From: Lycocorax pyrrhopterus obiensis
Lineage: Eukaryota; Chordata; Aves; Passeriformes; Paradisaeidae
Length of the DNA: 64,000 nt
NCBI GenBank assembly: GCA_014706295.1
Contig: JACSVZ010000022.1
Coordinates: 13,720,830-13,784,829 of the forward strand
Reading direction: 5' to 3'
The stretch's first letter is position 1. Every line of letters begins with the position of its first letter. This document shows positions 40,101 to 52,335 of this stretch, piece after piece. The translations under genes and the position numbers were made by a program. Under the pieces are notes generated by a model. That model did no database searches. It saw only the letters and a program-made list of their open reading frames with translations, and was not told the origin of the DNA.

Positions 40101-42489
40101 GCCCAAATTGTGAATGTTGTCATGGTCTTTATCTACAGCACAGCCTGAGGGCAGCAAGACCACTCAGTCAGGCTTGTTCAGGCACTGAAGGCTTAGCCCA
40201 AAAAAACTGATGGTCCTTTCCTGATTGACCCATAGGTCATTGCTCAGGTAAAGCTGTTGTAAAATGTCTTTCTCAGCCGCTCGCTACAAGCAGAGGCCAT
40301 GATTTGTCTTAGCCTCTTGTCCCGCTGAGAACAGAGAAATGTATCACAAACACCTGTGAATTTCTGAAACTCTCATCTGATTTTTATCTGACCTTTTCCT
40401 GAAACATTATCACACAAATATATTTCTGTAGTCAAGCCTTGGTTCTAAATGGATAAAAGGGCCAGAGAGAAAATAGGATGTTTCATTTTGGTGCTTGTTT
40501 GGGATTTTATATATATAAACCTCCAGTAAATAAACCTCTGAATGAAAAATTGATGCAGGTTTTCTTTTTTTACCTTTCTCCCCTTATCAGAAATGCACTG
40601 AGCCTTATCTCACTGAATATATTCCCTGATCTTGGCTATTCATTAAAAGTAATAGAACAGCTAAATGACTTTGGGACGCAGTAACTCCAACATATTTTGT
40701 TTAGTTTCTTCAATAAATCATATTGTCAGAGGTTCCTTTATTTTGCTATTGTGTCACTGTAAAAGAATGAACTATATTTTGAAAATTTCCATCCCTGTTG
40801 CTTAAGCTCTGCTCTACTAAGTTTAATACCCTGACAATCCCAGCCATAATTTACTCCTTGGAACAGGTCATTAAGTACGCATTGCTGCTTTAGACTTCTT
40901 CTTTGATCCATTGCCTTTTATAAAATATAGAAACAGTCTAAATAGTCTCCATAGAAAGAATTTTCTTTTAGGTTGGTATTTAACTATGAATCATAATACA
41001 TAATTCACCCACCCATCCAGAAAAATTTCTTGCACCACACAGACACGTTGCTTTCATTCTCCAAAAGCCATATGGCACTTCATCATTTGCCACAGTGGAC
41101 TGATTCAGAAATAATCAGGTTAATCCTATTGCCACAGCTAAGTGAGCAGATACGCTGGGAAAGCAGGGAGTATCTCCTGTGGTACCTGGATGATACAACT
41201 GCTCCGTGGCAGCTCGCCAGGGGTTGTCAGAGGCACTTACAGGAGCTGCTGGGATTCGGTGTGTGAAACTACCAGGGCAGCTTGGCTGTGGGTGCATCAC
41301 AGAGCTGTAAGCTGCTCCCATGGGCAGAGCAAAGCAGCTGGTAACACCCCAGGGAATGGTCACAGCTTATCTCCAGGGAGGAAATTCCATCTTTTTCCTC
41401 CAGAGATCTGTACTCAAACTGCCATGAAGTAAGAACGCTTATGAATGAAATAATCATGTTGCAATTACGGGATCACTCCTGTCACTCCCCGAAACCTTTG
41501 CCTTCAGAGCATCCCATAGGTGTCTATTAAATTACCTGAAGTGTTTGCAGGACCCTGCACAGAGAAAGCATCTATTTCTGCAGTGTTAATGGATCAAATT
41601 GCATTATCCTTATTCCATTGATAACATCTCTGTCTAGAACAGGTCTGTTTCAAATAACAGCCCTTAAACTGTCTTAAGGGATAAAGAGTTTATAAGTTCA
41701 GAGAGATTTTTCAGAAAGACCAGTGTTGTCTATAAATACCTGTATGATGACTGCACAGGTCATTTTGTCCTCCTAATGCATAGACAAATTTTGTTATCCA
41801 TCATCTAAATCATCTATGAATCTTCACCCTACACTTCTAGTTTATCCATTTTTCATGTTTGTTTTTTTCATAGCAATTAATCATTTAAACCTATTTATAA
41901 AGGTAATGCATTTACATGTCTAGACATCTGAATATTCAAGCTCCATTTCTCATTCCATGCAGCAAAAATTGATTAGCCGCACCTAGAGAAAATTTGTCAG
42001 AGAGTAACTGCCAATATTAACATCTGCCAGCCAATCTTCTTTATAATCAGCAGTAAAAAGAAGTGATTTTACCTCTTGGGAGAGCTTTCAAAGTTTCCTG
42101 TCTCAATTTACAGTTTGTAACTCTCAGGGGTGTGAATATAAATAATATTTCAATTCTCCATAGCTTCATCTATCAAGTGTTTAAAGCGATGACAGGACCC
42201 GAATAACAAAACACTGGGACAATGACATCCCCAGGCTGCTCTGTTAAGAGAAAAAAAACAGAGTCAGCTTAAAAGATCTGTCATCTGAAATGAACTCTCG
42301 TGGCAGAATTGACCCAAGGTGTGCAGGGTGATAATAAAGGAAAGATCAGTGCAAATACAGAAAGACTTCTCGTGTCTCACTGAGAACAACGTCAGATCTC
42401 AGCAGCATCTGCAGCTCAGGGTCTGCATACTTCAAAAAACCAACAAACAAACAGAATGTTACAGCTGAGATATCAAAACCACAGGGACA
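37168..42489. other. Non-genic A/T-rich stretch
   Basis: I see no gene. A pyrimidine-rich low-complexity run lies at 39046-39073. Open frames of 115-120 codons at 38039-38386 (+) and 38573-38935 (-) have no recognisable content. The frame near 41142-41266 contains a Tyr-Leu-Asp-Asp word, but its surroundings do not support a polymerase domain. Confidence 0.65.
39046..39073. repeat. Pyrimidine-rich low-complexity run
   Basis: T8, then CCCC, TCT and T13 form an almost pure T/C tract. It is simple sequence, seen directly. Confidence 0.8.
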
Positions 42490-42531
42490 TGCTGGATGCC
42501 AATCCCTATTAATTTTAATGGGCATCTAGCA
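42490..42531. repeat. Near-palindromic element, 12-bp arms
   Basis: The left arm at 42490-42501 and right arm at 42520-42531 are inverted copies matching at 10 of 12 positions (TGCTGGATGCCA against GGGCATCTAGCA). They surround a centre with ATTAATTTTAAT. The central 'CCCTATTAATTTTAATGGG' is itself roughly symmetrical and resembles the centre of the old palindromic repeat suspected at 18.5 kb. It may be a MITE-like relic. The arms are seen directly; the kinship is inference. Confidence 0.45.
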
Positions 42532-45500
42532 GCCAGATTCCTTGGGATCATTTGAAATTCAGCACAAAGCATTAATAAATGCTTATATTCCCCCTGTCCT
42601 TATTCACGTCAGCAGTGACTCCTGAAGTGGAAACTAAACCCAGAAGCTGGGTAAAGAGAGGGTATTCAGGGAACAGCCAGGGTGCAGCAGGGTTCTGGGG
42701 ATGCCTTGTTGTGCCATGGGCAACTTGTGGAGTTCAATAATGGCATCATTCCTTTCCTTGTGCTGGGAATAGGAATTGAGTAGAAGCTGATCCCTTTTTC
42801 TGGAGCATTTCCTGAGCTGGCAAGGCACCCACCTTTCCTGAACCCACAGCAACACATGGAAGCACCTTCAGGCAGGTCCCAGTGCCCAGGATGGCTGTGG
42901 TTACACCGTCTTCCCCCTAGAAGCCTGAATACAATGAGTGCTGGACTACTCACCAGGGAATTTGATCTGTAAATTTAAAAGGTTATTTCAGAATTCCTAT
43001 TGATGTCTCAAACATTATGTCACAAAACTAATGACAACCTATTTAAAGACTGCATCTGCAATGCTTAAAGCAACTAGCTTTAAAATCTTTTACAGAAGAA
43101 CATTAGAATTGTTTCACTTCTTGCATGAATTTTCTGCTGTACCATTCAATAGAAGAGCAAAAATCTTGAGGTAGTTATTAGTCATGTACACTATTGATTA
43201 AGAAAAGGTGTGAGACAAATTTGAGTTCCTTAGTTATTTGGCATTGCCTGAAAAGAATTCTCCATCACGCTTGAATTCAGATTATAGGAAGTAATCAGTG
43301 AATCACAAGGGAGAGCATTTTCCTTGGCTGTAAAGTATATTTGCTACCACTGTAATGCACACCAATCAGAAAGGTGGAAAACAAGGGAAATGGCTGAACC
43401 CTCTATAAAATAGAATTGCTTGTAGACCAGCCATCACCATCAGAAAGTGACTGAGCAAACATCTCCTCACAAATAGCTGTAAATTAACAGAGCCTCATTG
43501 ACCACAGTGCAGCCAGCCGGATTTACAGCAGCATCTGTCTCCCCATACTTAGAGACTGAGCAATTATTTTATTCCTAAGTACTTTTTTCTCAGAGACAAA
43601 AGGCTTTCTTCCACTTGCCCTCCCCAGATTTTTTTAAACAGGCCGTTGGTAGGTTATTTGAAAAGCCAACAACTGCCTGAGCTGTTCTCAATATAATTTC
43701 ATCATTTATATTTTGACTTGGAAATGTGTGCACCAAGACTGAAATTATTTTACTCCCATGGGGATAACACTCTATTTTAAGTGCCCATTAACTAATCCTA
43801 AACCGTGGTGGAAAATCAGTGCAAATACATGTGACACCTACATGAATACCAAGTGAATTCATGAAGATTACTGCTGAATGCAAAATTATTCCACCATAGA
43901 ACAGATACTTGAAAGAAAAAGTTGCTGAAATAAGGAGCTAGTCATAAAAGATATGTTTCATTCAGTAATAGCTCTTTTATATTATATGGTTCTATTCATT
44001 TGTGTGCATTTCTATCATGCATCCCAGCTTTTGCGGGCTTAAATCTCATCTGGTAAAACTAAGTCCATGATTTGGTCTAAATTTTGGATTTGGGATTAAA
44101 TTGTGTCTTGCCAGATCTGATGGTGTCTGAATATTCACACCACTACCTCACAGGCTGTGGGGAAGGCAGCACTTCAGCCCCCAACTTTAGCACTAGCAGC
44201 AGTAATCAGGAGGAGGGAAAAGAGATTTGCACACTAACGTCCATGGACAGAGTTCCCAGGACAATTGAATTGTGAGTGCAGAATCCAGAATACAAAATGC
44301 AACAGGGTAAAATGCAGATTTATAATTACAGTGAAACCAGAATTGCTGTAATCTAGACATGTTCAGAATGATGAAACACATTTAAAATCTGCATTGTTAT
44401 TATCTGCTAGCCCAATTTAGTACACGAGCTGATTTTCCAGTCAATTTCTCTGAGTTAAAATGACTAGGATGGAGTACTTGAGATATTCACTCACATTTGT
44501 TCCAATATTTGTGTACAAATACAACCAGTTCTTGTCTCTAAAATTTAAAGATATCTCTCGCACTCATTCTTTTGTATCCTCAACCCCAATACAACCTCTC
44601 GATGCATTCTTCCAAAATACAATCTGATATATTGATGTCATTTCTCCATTCTAGATACTCTGAGGTGGTTATGACGAAGAGAGAAAGTGGAGCTGAAGCT
44701 CATAAAATTATAGGAAAAGGGCTTTTATGGAAGGTTGATTTATGCTGGCATCATCTGGGGTAAAGGCAAAGCCTTTTTTGCAGTGTCTGCACACTAGGAG
44801 CAAAGGGAGGTCCCAATTCAAGATCAGGAAACAACATCCTACCACAGCATAATACAAATGATCCTCAAAGTCACATCAAGAGCTGAACTGAGGACAGCTG
44901 ATGGGTTCGTTCAGTTGTAGAACAGAAGTTATTTTGTCTTTACTCCTTTGTTAAGTGAGGGAGGAGAAGCTACAGATTTTCCTTGACTGAAACCTGCAGA
45001 AATCAAACTGGGGCTGAAAACTATTATGCAACATTGCTTTAATTTTTATGCAAGAATTAGGCTAAAAGAAGAGCAATTGATCAATATTTTCAAATATCAT
45101 CCATCTGACTGCACGACCTGACAAGCTCTGAGGGCTCACCTATTTAAGGACAAGTGGCACCAGAGCACACAGTCCTGTGCAGAAAAGAGCTCTTTTGGGA
45201 GCAGTCAGGGAAAATAGGGTGAGGTGGGATGGAGCTGTTCCCTCAGTACCACGGCACTGGTGCTGTAATTCCCATTCCTCTGCTGTAATTCCCATTCCTC
45301 TGCTCTCCAAGGCAAGGACACGATGCTTCACCAGGGCAGCAGCACAGGCACAAAGCTCTTGTATTGCACCCACCCATCCTTTAGATTCCTTTCTGGGAGG
45401 GCAGGACAAGGCAGATTGTGGACTCATCATCCAAATCAATGAAGATATCTTAAAATTACATTAATGTAAAGGTGAAGGCCATTACTGAGACCTCCAAATC

Positions 45501-47122
45501 CAAATACCTGTTCAACGCAATTTTTAAACCTCCGTTGCAGCTGAGTTCTGCGTGGTTAATAAGACTGCATTTGACGTAGATTCACCAGACACCCTAAGAA
45601 TGGCTTTTCCCCCTTATCTCTGAGTGTTGGGGGTATGGGTTTTGTGTGTAGCAAATATAAGAAAGGTCCATGCTTGTCCTTATTCACTGCTGAGGGAGAT
45701 GTGGGCTTCAGCACAGAACACCCTGGATATTTATTTATTTACTTCCCAAACATTTGAGCTGCTGTGCTCTGGCTGTCCTCGATTAAAGCTGGATCTGATG
45801 TGTTTTGTCAGCAATCTACACAACGATCTGGGTGTAGCTCTAACCTTTGCAACTCTGGGACAAGGTGAAGCCCCAGGAAATGCAGGATCCTGTTACACAC
45901 AGAACGTTGCACCCAGCTTTTGAAAACGCAGATCCTCTTCAACAAAATTCGGAACATATTGTGGCTTTCCTTTGCCTATTGTATTACACCCCCGTGTGTG
46001 AAAAGGAAGCAAAATTATTTTCATGCTGCATTTTTTAAAGGGTAAAACATTTTTATAGGCATGATTGTGATAAAGTGTTTAGTTAGTATTCCAAGCAGCT
46101 TTTAGGAGAACAATATGTAAGCTTTAAATCCTTCTTCAGTTTAGCATGTAAGCATTCTCATCTGTTAATATCTATTAGTGCATTATTTTTATTTTTCTTC
46201 AGCCTTTATCTTTTAATCCTGCAATGGATTTTTGTGTTGGGGGTCATGGTGGTGATGGTGTCCCAAAAAGACTTTATTTAATTTGGTGTTCTACATGGTT
46301 TATTTTTCTGAAGGAAGATTTCATCCCTTACTCCTCTTCCATTGCAGCAGTAGCCATTAGAGCAGAGCCCTGGGGCTGCACATTTGGCGGTGTCTCTTCT
46401 CTGAATCCAGCAGCAAAGTTATTGCAGTGCTCTGTAAAAATTTCCATGGCTCGAGTTACCTGGCAGCTGGATCTCCCTTTGTAACCCTGCTCATGGTTAG
46501 AAACAAAGGGATTATCCACCCCTGGATGTGACTCTGCATTATTTTAAGTAGCTTCCAATCTCGAATCTTGCTACTTAACACATGGGAATGAGCATGTAAT
46601 GCAATTTAGTGATCAAAGTCAACATTTGCTGCATTGCCAATGTTATTTACGTAAAAAAAAAGGACAGAGATTGAGAAAAATGGCATGCTCAAAGGGGATA
46701 AAAATGCCTTCTTGCAGAAAACTGAGTCACTGCAGGAGATCTGAGGATTTTGGTAATTTGGTTTATGTTATACTTGGTTTAACCATAACACATCCACCAA
46801 GATTAACCAAGCCTAGTGAAATGGCAAATTACATTCACTTGTTAGGCCACTAGGTCAGAATTGAGGGAACAGAGTGAAGAGAATACAGATAATTTGTTTG
46901 TATATGTAGCCCTAAACGTTTCTAGTATGAACTGCAATGCCATTATAGAGATAGAGTAGCACACTCTGAATGCCTGATTGCTCTCTGGCTATATGTAATG
47001 GACCTAAACAGCAAACCCTTTATTAACACTGATGCTAAGAAATGCATAAAGAAGAGATTGGCCGTGAGCAGCAGCAGCAGGTTTTATTGATGTGACAAAA
47101 CTGAAGCATGCAACACACTTCT
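42532..47122. other. Non-genic stretch
   Basis: No gene is seen. Besides the tandem duplication at 45261-45300, the stretch holds only short frames, several of them opposite each other (about 45140-45464). No transposon could be recognised between the two younger CR1 copies. Confidence 0.65.
45261..45300. repeat. Exact 20-bp tandem duplication
   Basis: The 20-base unit beginning TGCTGTAATTCC is present twice with no mismatch. Exact identity suggests a recent duplication, and the copy number may be polymorphic. It lies inside short open frames on both strands, which adds spurious length to them. Confidence 0.9.
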
Positions 47123-47140
47123 GAGTGCCATCTACTGGCA
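47123..47140 (-). promoter_or_regulatory. Candidate CTCF binding site
   Basis: GAGTGCCATCTACTGGCA matches the reverse complement of the CTCF core motif (AG[C/T]GCC[A/C][C/T]CTNNTGG-type), keeping the GCC, CT and TGG positions that carry most of the information. CTCF is a zinc-finger architectural protein that bounds chromatin loops and insulates enhancers. The orientation would be on the minus strand. The match is by eye and occupancy cannot be judged from sequence. Confidence 0.4.
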
Positions 47141-47378
47141 TTTCTTTCATAACTGCTACATGCATTCGTATGTAGGGAAATCTAAAGTTCCAGAAGTCTA
47201 AACCATAATCTGTATCATTAAACCTTTTAGCCCTCCCATCATTATTTCCATTGTGGTCTTATTTTCCCAGGATATGTCCTAAAGTAGTCAGTTTTCAGCT
47301 ATTATGGCTGCTTTTTATTTAGCTCACCACACAGACCATAGGGGTCAAAGAAATTAATACTGTGACTGAAAACACAGA

Positions 47379-47762
47379 ATGAATAATCATCAGGGCTGTG
47401 TCATTACCCTGCAGTGTTTCAAAGTGCGTGAACATTGCACAGAGCAAACTTCTAAGCTGATCTCTAGTTCCTCACTGTTGTGTGCCAATAAAAACCTGAA
47501 ACAGTCAAGATTTGAAAGCCCATGGCTGGAAAAAGCAGTTGTCAGAGACAATTTTCATTTGCAGAGGTATAATAATTTGCTTGGCTCATGTACTCAGCAC
47601 TTTGTATTTATGCTCAGTATGTCACTGGGAAACATGTGGGAATACAGCTTTTTCTGGCAAGGTTGGACCAACTCCAGTATCGCTTTTCCTGCGGTGGTGA
47701 AATCTGCTTTGAAAATTCTGTCCTCAAAATGCACGTCCTGGTGGAAATCTGCGATGATATGA
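47379..47762 (+). other. Unrecognised 127-codon ATG frame, probably not coding
   Basis: The frame opens at a true ATG and runs 127 codons. Other frames on both strands are also open across 47500-47880, which argues for local chance or composition rather than selection on one frame. The translation has no recognisable domain and no signal peptide. A CTCF-like site lies 240 bases upstream, but there is no core promoter in between. A transcribed non-coding exon cannot be excluded. Confidence 0.1.
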
Positions 47763-48234
47763 GTGCAGAGGGTGCAGGAGGGATCTGATAAAGAGATTTA
47801 ACCAAGGAACTCGAGGCCCAGCCATGCATTAGTATCACCTTTGCTCCTTCTGGAAGGCAGGGAAGGTATTGGAACATCTAACTTGCCATGTCTTGCCCTG
47901 TACTCCACATCTTATTTTCGAACAGCCAGTTGTGATTTAAGGAAGGACTGGCTTGATGCTCTCTCACACCATATCGACCCTGAGAATGGGTTGCCAGGGT
48001 CAAAGGCAACCAGCATTTATTTCAGTTTTTCCGTTGCTCTGAGATCCATGTGTAAAACTTCTTTACTAACTTTTTGGTAGCTTTACTCTAGTCTAATGCC
48101 TTTATAAATATCTGTGCCCATGAAAAAGAAAAGTATCTTTAAATGATGAAAAATAACAAAAAAGTGTGGACAAAAGAGCAGGTTCTGGTAGATTTCCTCA
48201 GTATGGCTAATATTTTATTCATAAAAAGTTCCAT
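47763..48234. other. Non-genic gap before the CR1 ORF2 fragment
   Basis: Only short frames are present here. I see no repeat or RNA gene. Confidence 0.6.
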
Positions 48235-48770
48235 TTTCAAACTCCAGCAGGGATTTTTTCCTGCTATGTCTTGACATAACCTTTGCCATTTCATGGTCTC
48301 AGTCACACTGGTGGTTCGCAGCCGTTCTGTGATCAGGTAATAGAGCCAGGTCCTTCTCACCCTCTGTCATTTCCAAGCTAATGAGCTCCCTGGTTGTACC
48401 AGAAATTCTTGTTACTCATTCCTGAGTGAATGGTTGTGCATTTTGTGCTCTTACATTTTATCCTATTTCCATTACTCCAGTTCTAAATGTCATCCAAATT
48501 GTCCTGTAGGGTATTCCACTCTTCCTTTACATTGATGATGTCTCCCAACTACGTTTCAGAACCAAATGTCACAAGCATTGTCCCAAACTTTGTGTCAGCT
48601 CAGTAATTAAAATGTTAAATAAAATGGGCACTAGTACTAATCCATAAAAAATTCCACCAGCAGTTTTCCTCCCTAACTAGACATTTAACCTGAGCAGATG
48701 GACTCTCTCTGGAGCCAGAGGAATAAACTTTTCTTACTGGTAATTTTTATTCTGTTGTAGTCAAAGTAAA
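48235..48770 (-). mobile_element. Ancient CR1/L3-type LINE, ORF2 reverse-transcriptase fragment
   Basis: Read on the minus strand, this segment corresponds to the middle and end of the reverse-transcriptase part of CR1-clade ORF2. Around 48600-48665 the translation gives Gly-Gly-Ile-Phe-Tyr-Gly-Leu-Val-Leu-Val-Pro-Ile-Leu-Phe-Asn-Ile. That lines up with the conserved Ser-Gly-(Val/Ile)-Pro-Gln-Gly-Ser-Val-Leu-Gly-Pro-x-Leu-Phe-x-Ile block of LINE reverse transcriptases. Further along the same strand, near 48320-48365, GAGAAGGACCTGG and GATCACAGAACG match the later ORF2 block encoding Glu-Lys-Asp-Leu-Gly. Frames are broken by stops and small indels, so the copy is dead and old. The catalytic Asp-Asp box is not recognisable. 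The boundaries are approximate. Confidence 0.75.
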
Positions 48771-51700
48771 TGACCAGGCTTGTGAGAAGGGAGAGCTAAA
48801 ACCAATGGTGACTACTGAGGTGCCCAAAGTTAAGTATGTGCTCAACTTTTCAGCTATAAATATCAGAGTGAAAATTTCCCTCTTAAACTTTTTGCCTTGA
48901 GTGGAATCTTGAGTGTGCATCCTGTTGCCAGAGCAACCTGTACCAGCCCTGGTACAGTGGCAAAGATCAGCTATTGCTTTCAGAAATGACAGAAATGTGT
49001 ACATTAGTTCTGATTTTTAAGCACTCAGACCAATTTTATCTAATTCTATTTTCCTTATTTCATAAGAATATGGATTTTTTTGTTTTCCCCACACCAGAAA
49101 TTAGTTGGGAAAAGTGAACAGGATTCCTCAGCAACATCCAATATTACAGGTTTTGCTAATTGTTCAATAATGAACATTTTTATCTGAAATACGCAGTGAA
49201 AGGCAGTGCAATGGCATCAATCTGATGCCCACATGCAAACCTGTAACAGATCCAGCTTGAAGAAGACTTGAAGGAAAATTTGCAGAAAGCTTTTTTGATT
49301 CAGCCTTTGATCCTCAGCTCTACTCAGATCACAGGTCCTACATGCCTAAAACTTCCTAGGTTTAACTACTTCTGGAAAGATAAAGGAAACTCAAAGCACA
49401 CAAAATAGATAATTCCCATCTGAACAGAATTCAGGCACTACATTTCTATCTTCTGCAGCTGAATCTCCTCACAAAAACACACACCAGTGCCTCAGTAGAT
49501 GCTTAGTTAGAATTTTCCTTTTCATGGTTTCTTCTGCTGCTGTGGAAAAAAAAAAAGAATTAATAAAATTATACCCAACAATATCTAGCTCTGTTGGGTT
49601 TTGTTCAATACTTTTACAATAACAATAACAAGTTCTAAAAATTATCAGTCTTAAACTATTGCTGCACCACAGAGAACAAAAAAACCCCTCACACACAAAC
49701 AAGTAGTGAAGGATTATCTTCACTTAAAATACAATGCAGATTACGGTGTAACCTATACAAGATTTTAATGTTCAATACAATTAAGTATTCTGCTGTGCTC
49801 ACTGAATACGCCGTGGCAAAATAATGCAAAAGTAAGTCAACTATTCCAGGCAGACTTTGGATGCTTTTTTTTGGGTGTGTAGCTGCATAAATTAGAATGA
49901 ATTTCGTTTCATTATAGACAGTAAAAAGGAGGATTAAAATGGAAATCTTTTTTGGTGAAGATTTCTATCAAGAATGTAGCAAACACAGTGCAATGTTGAG
50001 CAGATAATCTAAGGAAAACTCTTGGGTTTTGACATTTTTGGAAGCACTCTGGGTTTTCTTTTCAGGACCTCTGACAGAAGTTTTGTATTACTGACAGTAC
50101 TTTTTAACCATCCTTCCACTTCATCCAGAGCAATCAATGCAGAGATACCAGCTGACATTTTTACCTTTTTGGTGTAAATTGTGTAAATCTCTGCTCATGG
50201 ACAGTTTCATCAGAATAGCTTTTCAGCCCGGAGACTGATGTGTGTCCCTCCTTTGGATTAATCCCATTTCCCAGCCCATGGTGAGGCGAGAGGTCTGTAA
50301 CCAGAAAAGCTCCCTTACATAAGACACAGAACCGATGGCTTTGAAGTTCAGGTCGTGTCTGAGGGGACTCATTCCTCCAGGACCATGGGCAGACCAGGAG
50401 TTCTTAAATAACAAAACCCTGATTGAAGGGGAACAAACCCCCCTCAGGGCCCGAGCTGTGACGCTCCCACACAACGTTATTCATTTTTACCCATGAGAAC
50501 GTGTTACCCTGAGCTAATGTTGGATATTTAGAAACAAAACCAAGAGCTCATCAGTGGTTCTACCCCTTTATGTATCTACTTTGCTCAATTTTCCACCTGC
50601 ACGTTTTCCTCTTAAATTACAAGAAACACTCTTTCACTGCTCTACTGGGAAATTTACAGTCACATGGTCTCTTACAGTTCACTTTGTTCAATATTTCATG
50701 TTTTTCAGCCTCTCAGGTCTGAGATGGGTGTTCTTCCCCACAGCATGGTACCAGGCAGCACTAACCAGAGGCCACTCTTGATTCTGGTAGGCAAAAAATA
50801 CAGATATTCTCCCCGGTCATCCTTATAGAGTGATCAATTCTGATGAAAACAGAAAAGAAAAGGAATACTTTCCCACTCTACACCCTGCAAAGTAGGAGAA
50901 TTTAGGATTTATCCAAGTTAAAGATATTCAGAAAATTTTCCTCATATCTACCTAGCCTAAATAAAATGAATTCTCTTCGGATTATTAATTTCCAGTCTTG
51001 TACAGCATATTGCTTCTTCTCTATTCATTCATTACATAAGAAAATACCAACCCAAAGATCTCACTTCACTACAGCTCTCTCACAGCTCTCAGGTGTGTTC
51101 CACTCCTTCCCCTTAGCAGGGCTCACAGCCCTGGTCCACACCTTTAACAGGATTATTCCTGGAAATGAGCCCAGTTCAGTGTGGGGCCTGCAGAGTGAAC
51201 TCCTAGGTGGGTTTGCTAAGCAGTGAGATCCATACAAGCCCAGCTCCTGTTTCCCAGCTTCTCACATCATGCCTTCCGTGGATGTTTTGAGAATTACATT
51301 AAAGGTCACTTGAAAAAACAGGTGCAAACGTATCTCTGAGTCTGAGTGCTTCTGTGGACTCCTGTAAGAACTTGTCTAGGATTATTCACCATTTTAAGCA
51401 CAGTTGCTGAGGTTAATTAGATTTATGACCCCTAAAAATTTTAAGTGTCCCTGATGACTGACTTTCCAACTGATAATTTTGTGAGAAACAGAAAAAGAAT
51501 AACAAATAGACTATGAATAAATAAACTCCTGATATTCATTCACATGAGTACGGAGAATATGTTTCTGACATTTAATTAAATATCCAAACGTCCAGAAGAT
51601 CTATAATAAACCACTTTGCAAGACATCTAAATGTCAGAGAAAAACACATTTTACATGAAATGTTTTTTCACCACTGAAACTGTGAAGAAGATACAACATC

Positions 51701-52335
51701 TTTTTTAAAAGACACAGAAACAACAAGCACATATTTTATCTTGAAAGTACTTTTTCAAAGGCTTCTGAGCAGCTAGTTTTTTGCAGTATGATGAGTGGAA
51801 TTATTTTAATTTATCACACAGCAGTTTGAAACATTAGTTTTACAGATATGCCACACTGCTCTAGTACAGTTCGAGTCCTGAGACTTACACCACTCAATGC
51901 ATGGCAAAACACTGGAAATATTAAATTGAATTTTTTCCCTAAGTACACCTGACACCAGGATCTGAAGGTTTTTCCTATATTTAAATGCTGCAGAAAAACT
52001 GTTCTAACCTGTTCCCTTTATGCACATTACTTCTTCCTTCCTTTTTTAGGTCAAATTCATGACAACATCCTCTGACCTGCTCAAGGGATGTGCAAAGTAC
52101 TTCACCCTTCTCAATGCACCCGTGGCCGAGGTTTGATTACTGTAATGGCAGTGAAATGTAGCAGAGTCCTACATGGGCCTCTCACACCCTGGGAAACAAG
52201 GGAAAACTGCAACTCCTCCCTTCATTCATGGACTCAGCTGGACGTGGGCCATTGTCACAAAGGTGCCTTGCCAAGATGGCAATGGTTGCTAGATTTGCTT
52301 TGACTTTTCCCTCTGCTTTTTTCAAAGATAAATAA
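48771..52335. other. Non-genic A/T-rich stretch
   Basis: I recognise no gene or repeat. A pyrimidine-rich tract ending in TTTTTTAG near 52040-52050 looks like a splice acceptor and lies about 300 bases before the longest open frame of the window, but the intervening DNA has stops in that frame. An A-run of 11 occurs near 49543-49553. Confidence 0.6.

Noticed and set aside
41142..41266. Tyr-Leu-Asp-Asp word in a short frame, like the catalytic box of retroelement reverse transcriptases
   Set aside because: No other polymerase motif lies before or after it at the right spacing, the frame is short, and the flanks do not resemble an endogenous retrovirus or a LINE. One four-residue match is expected by chance.
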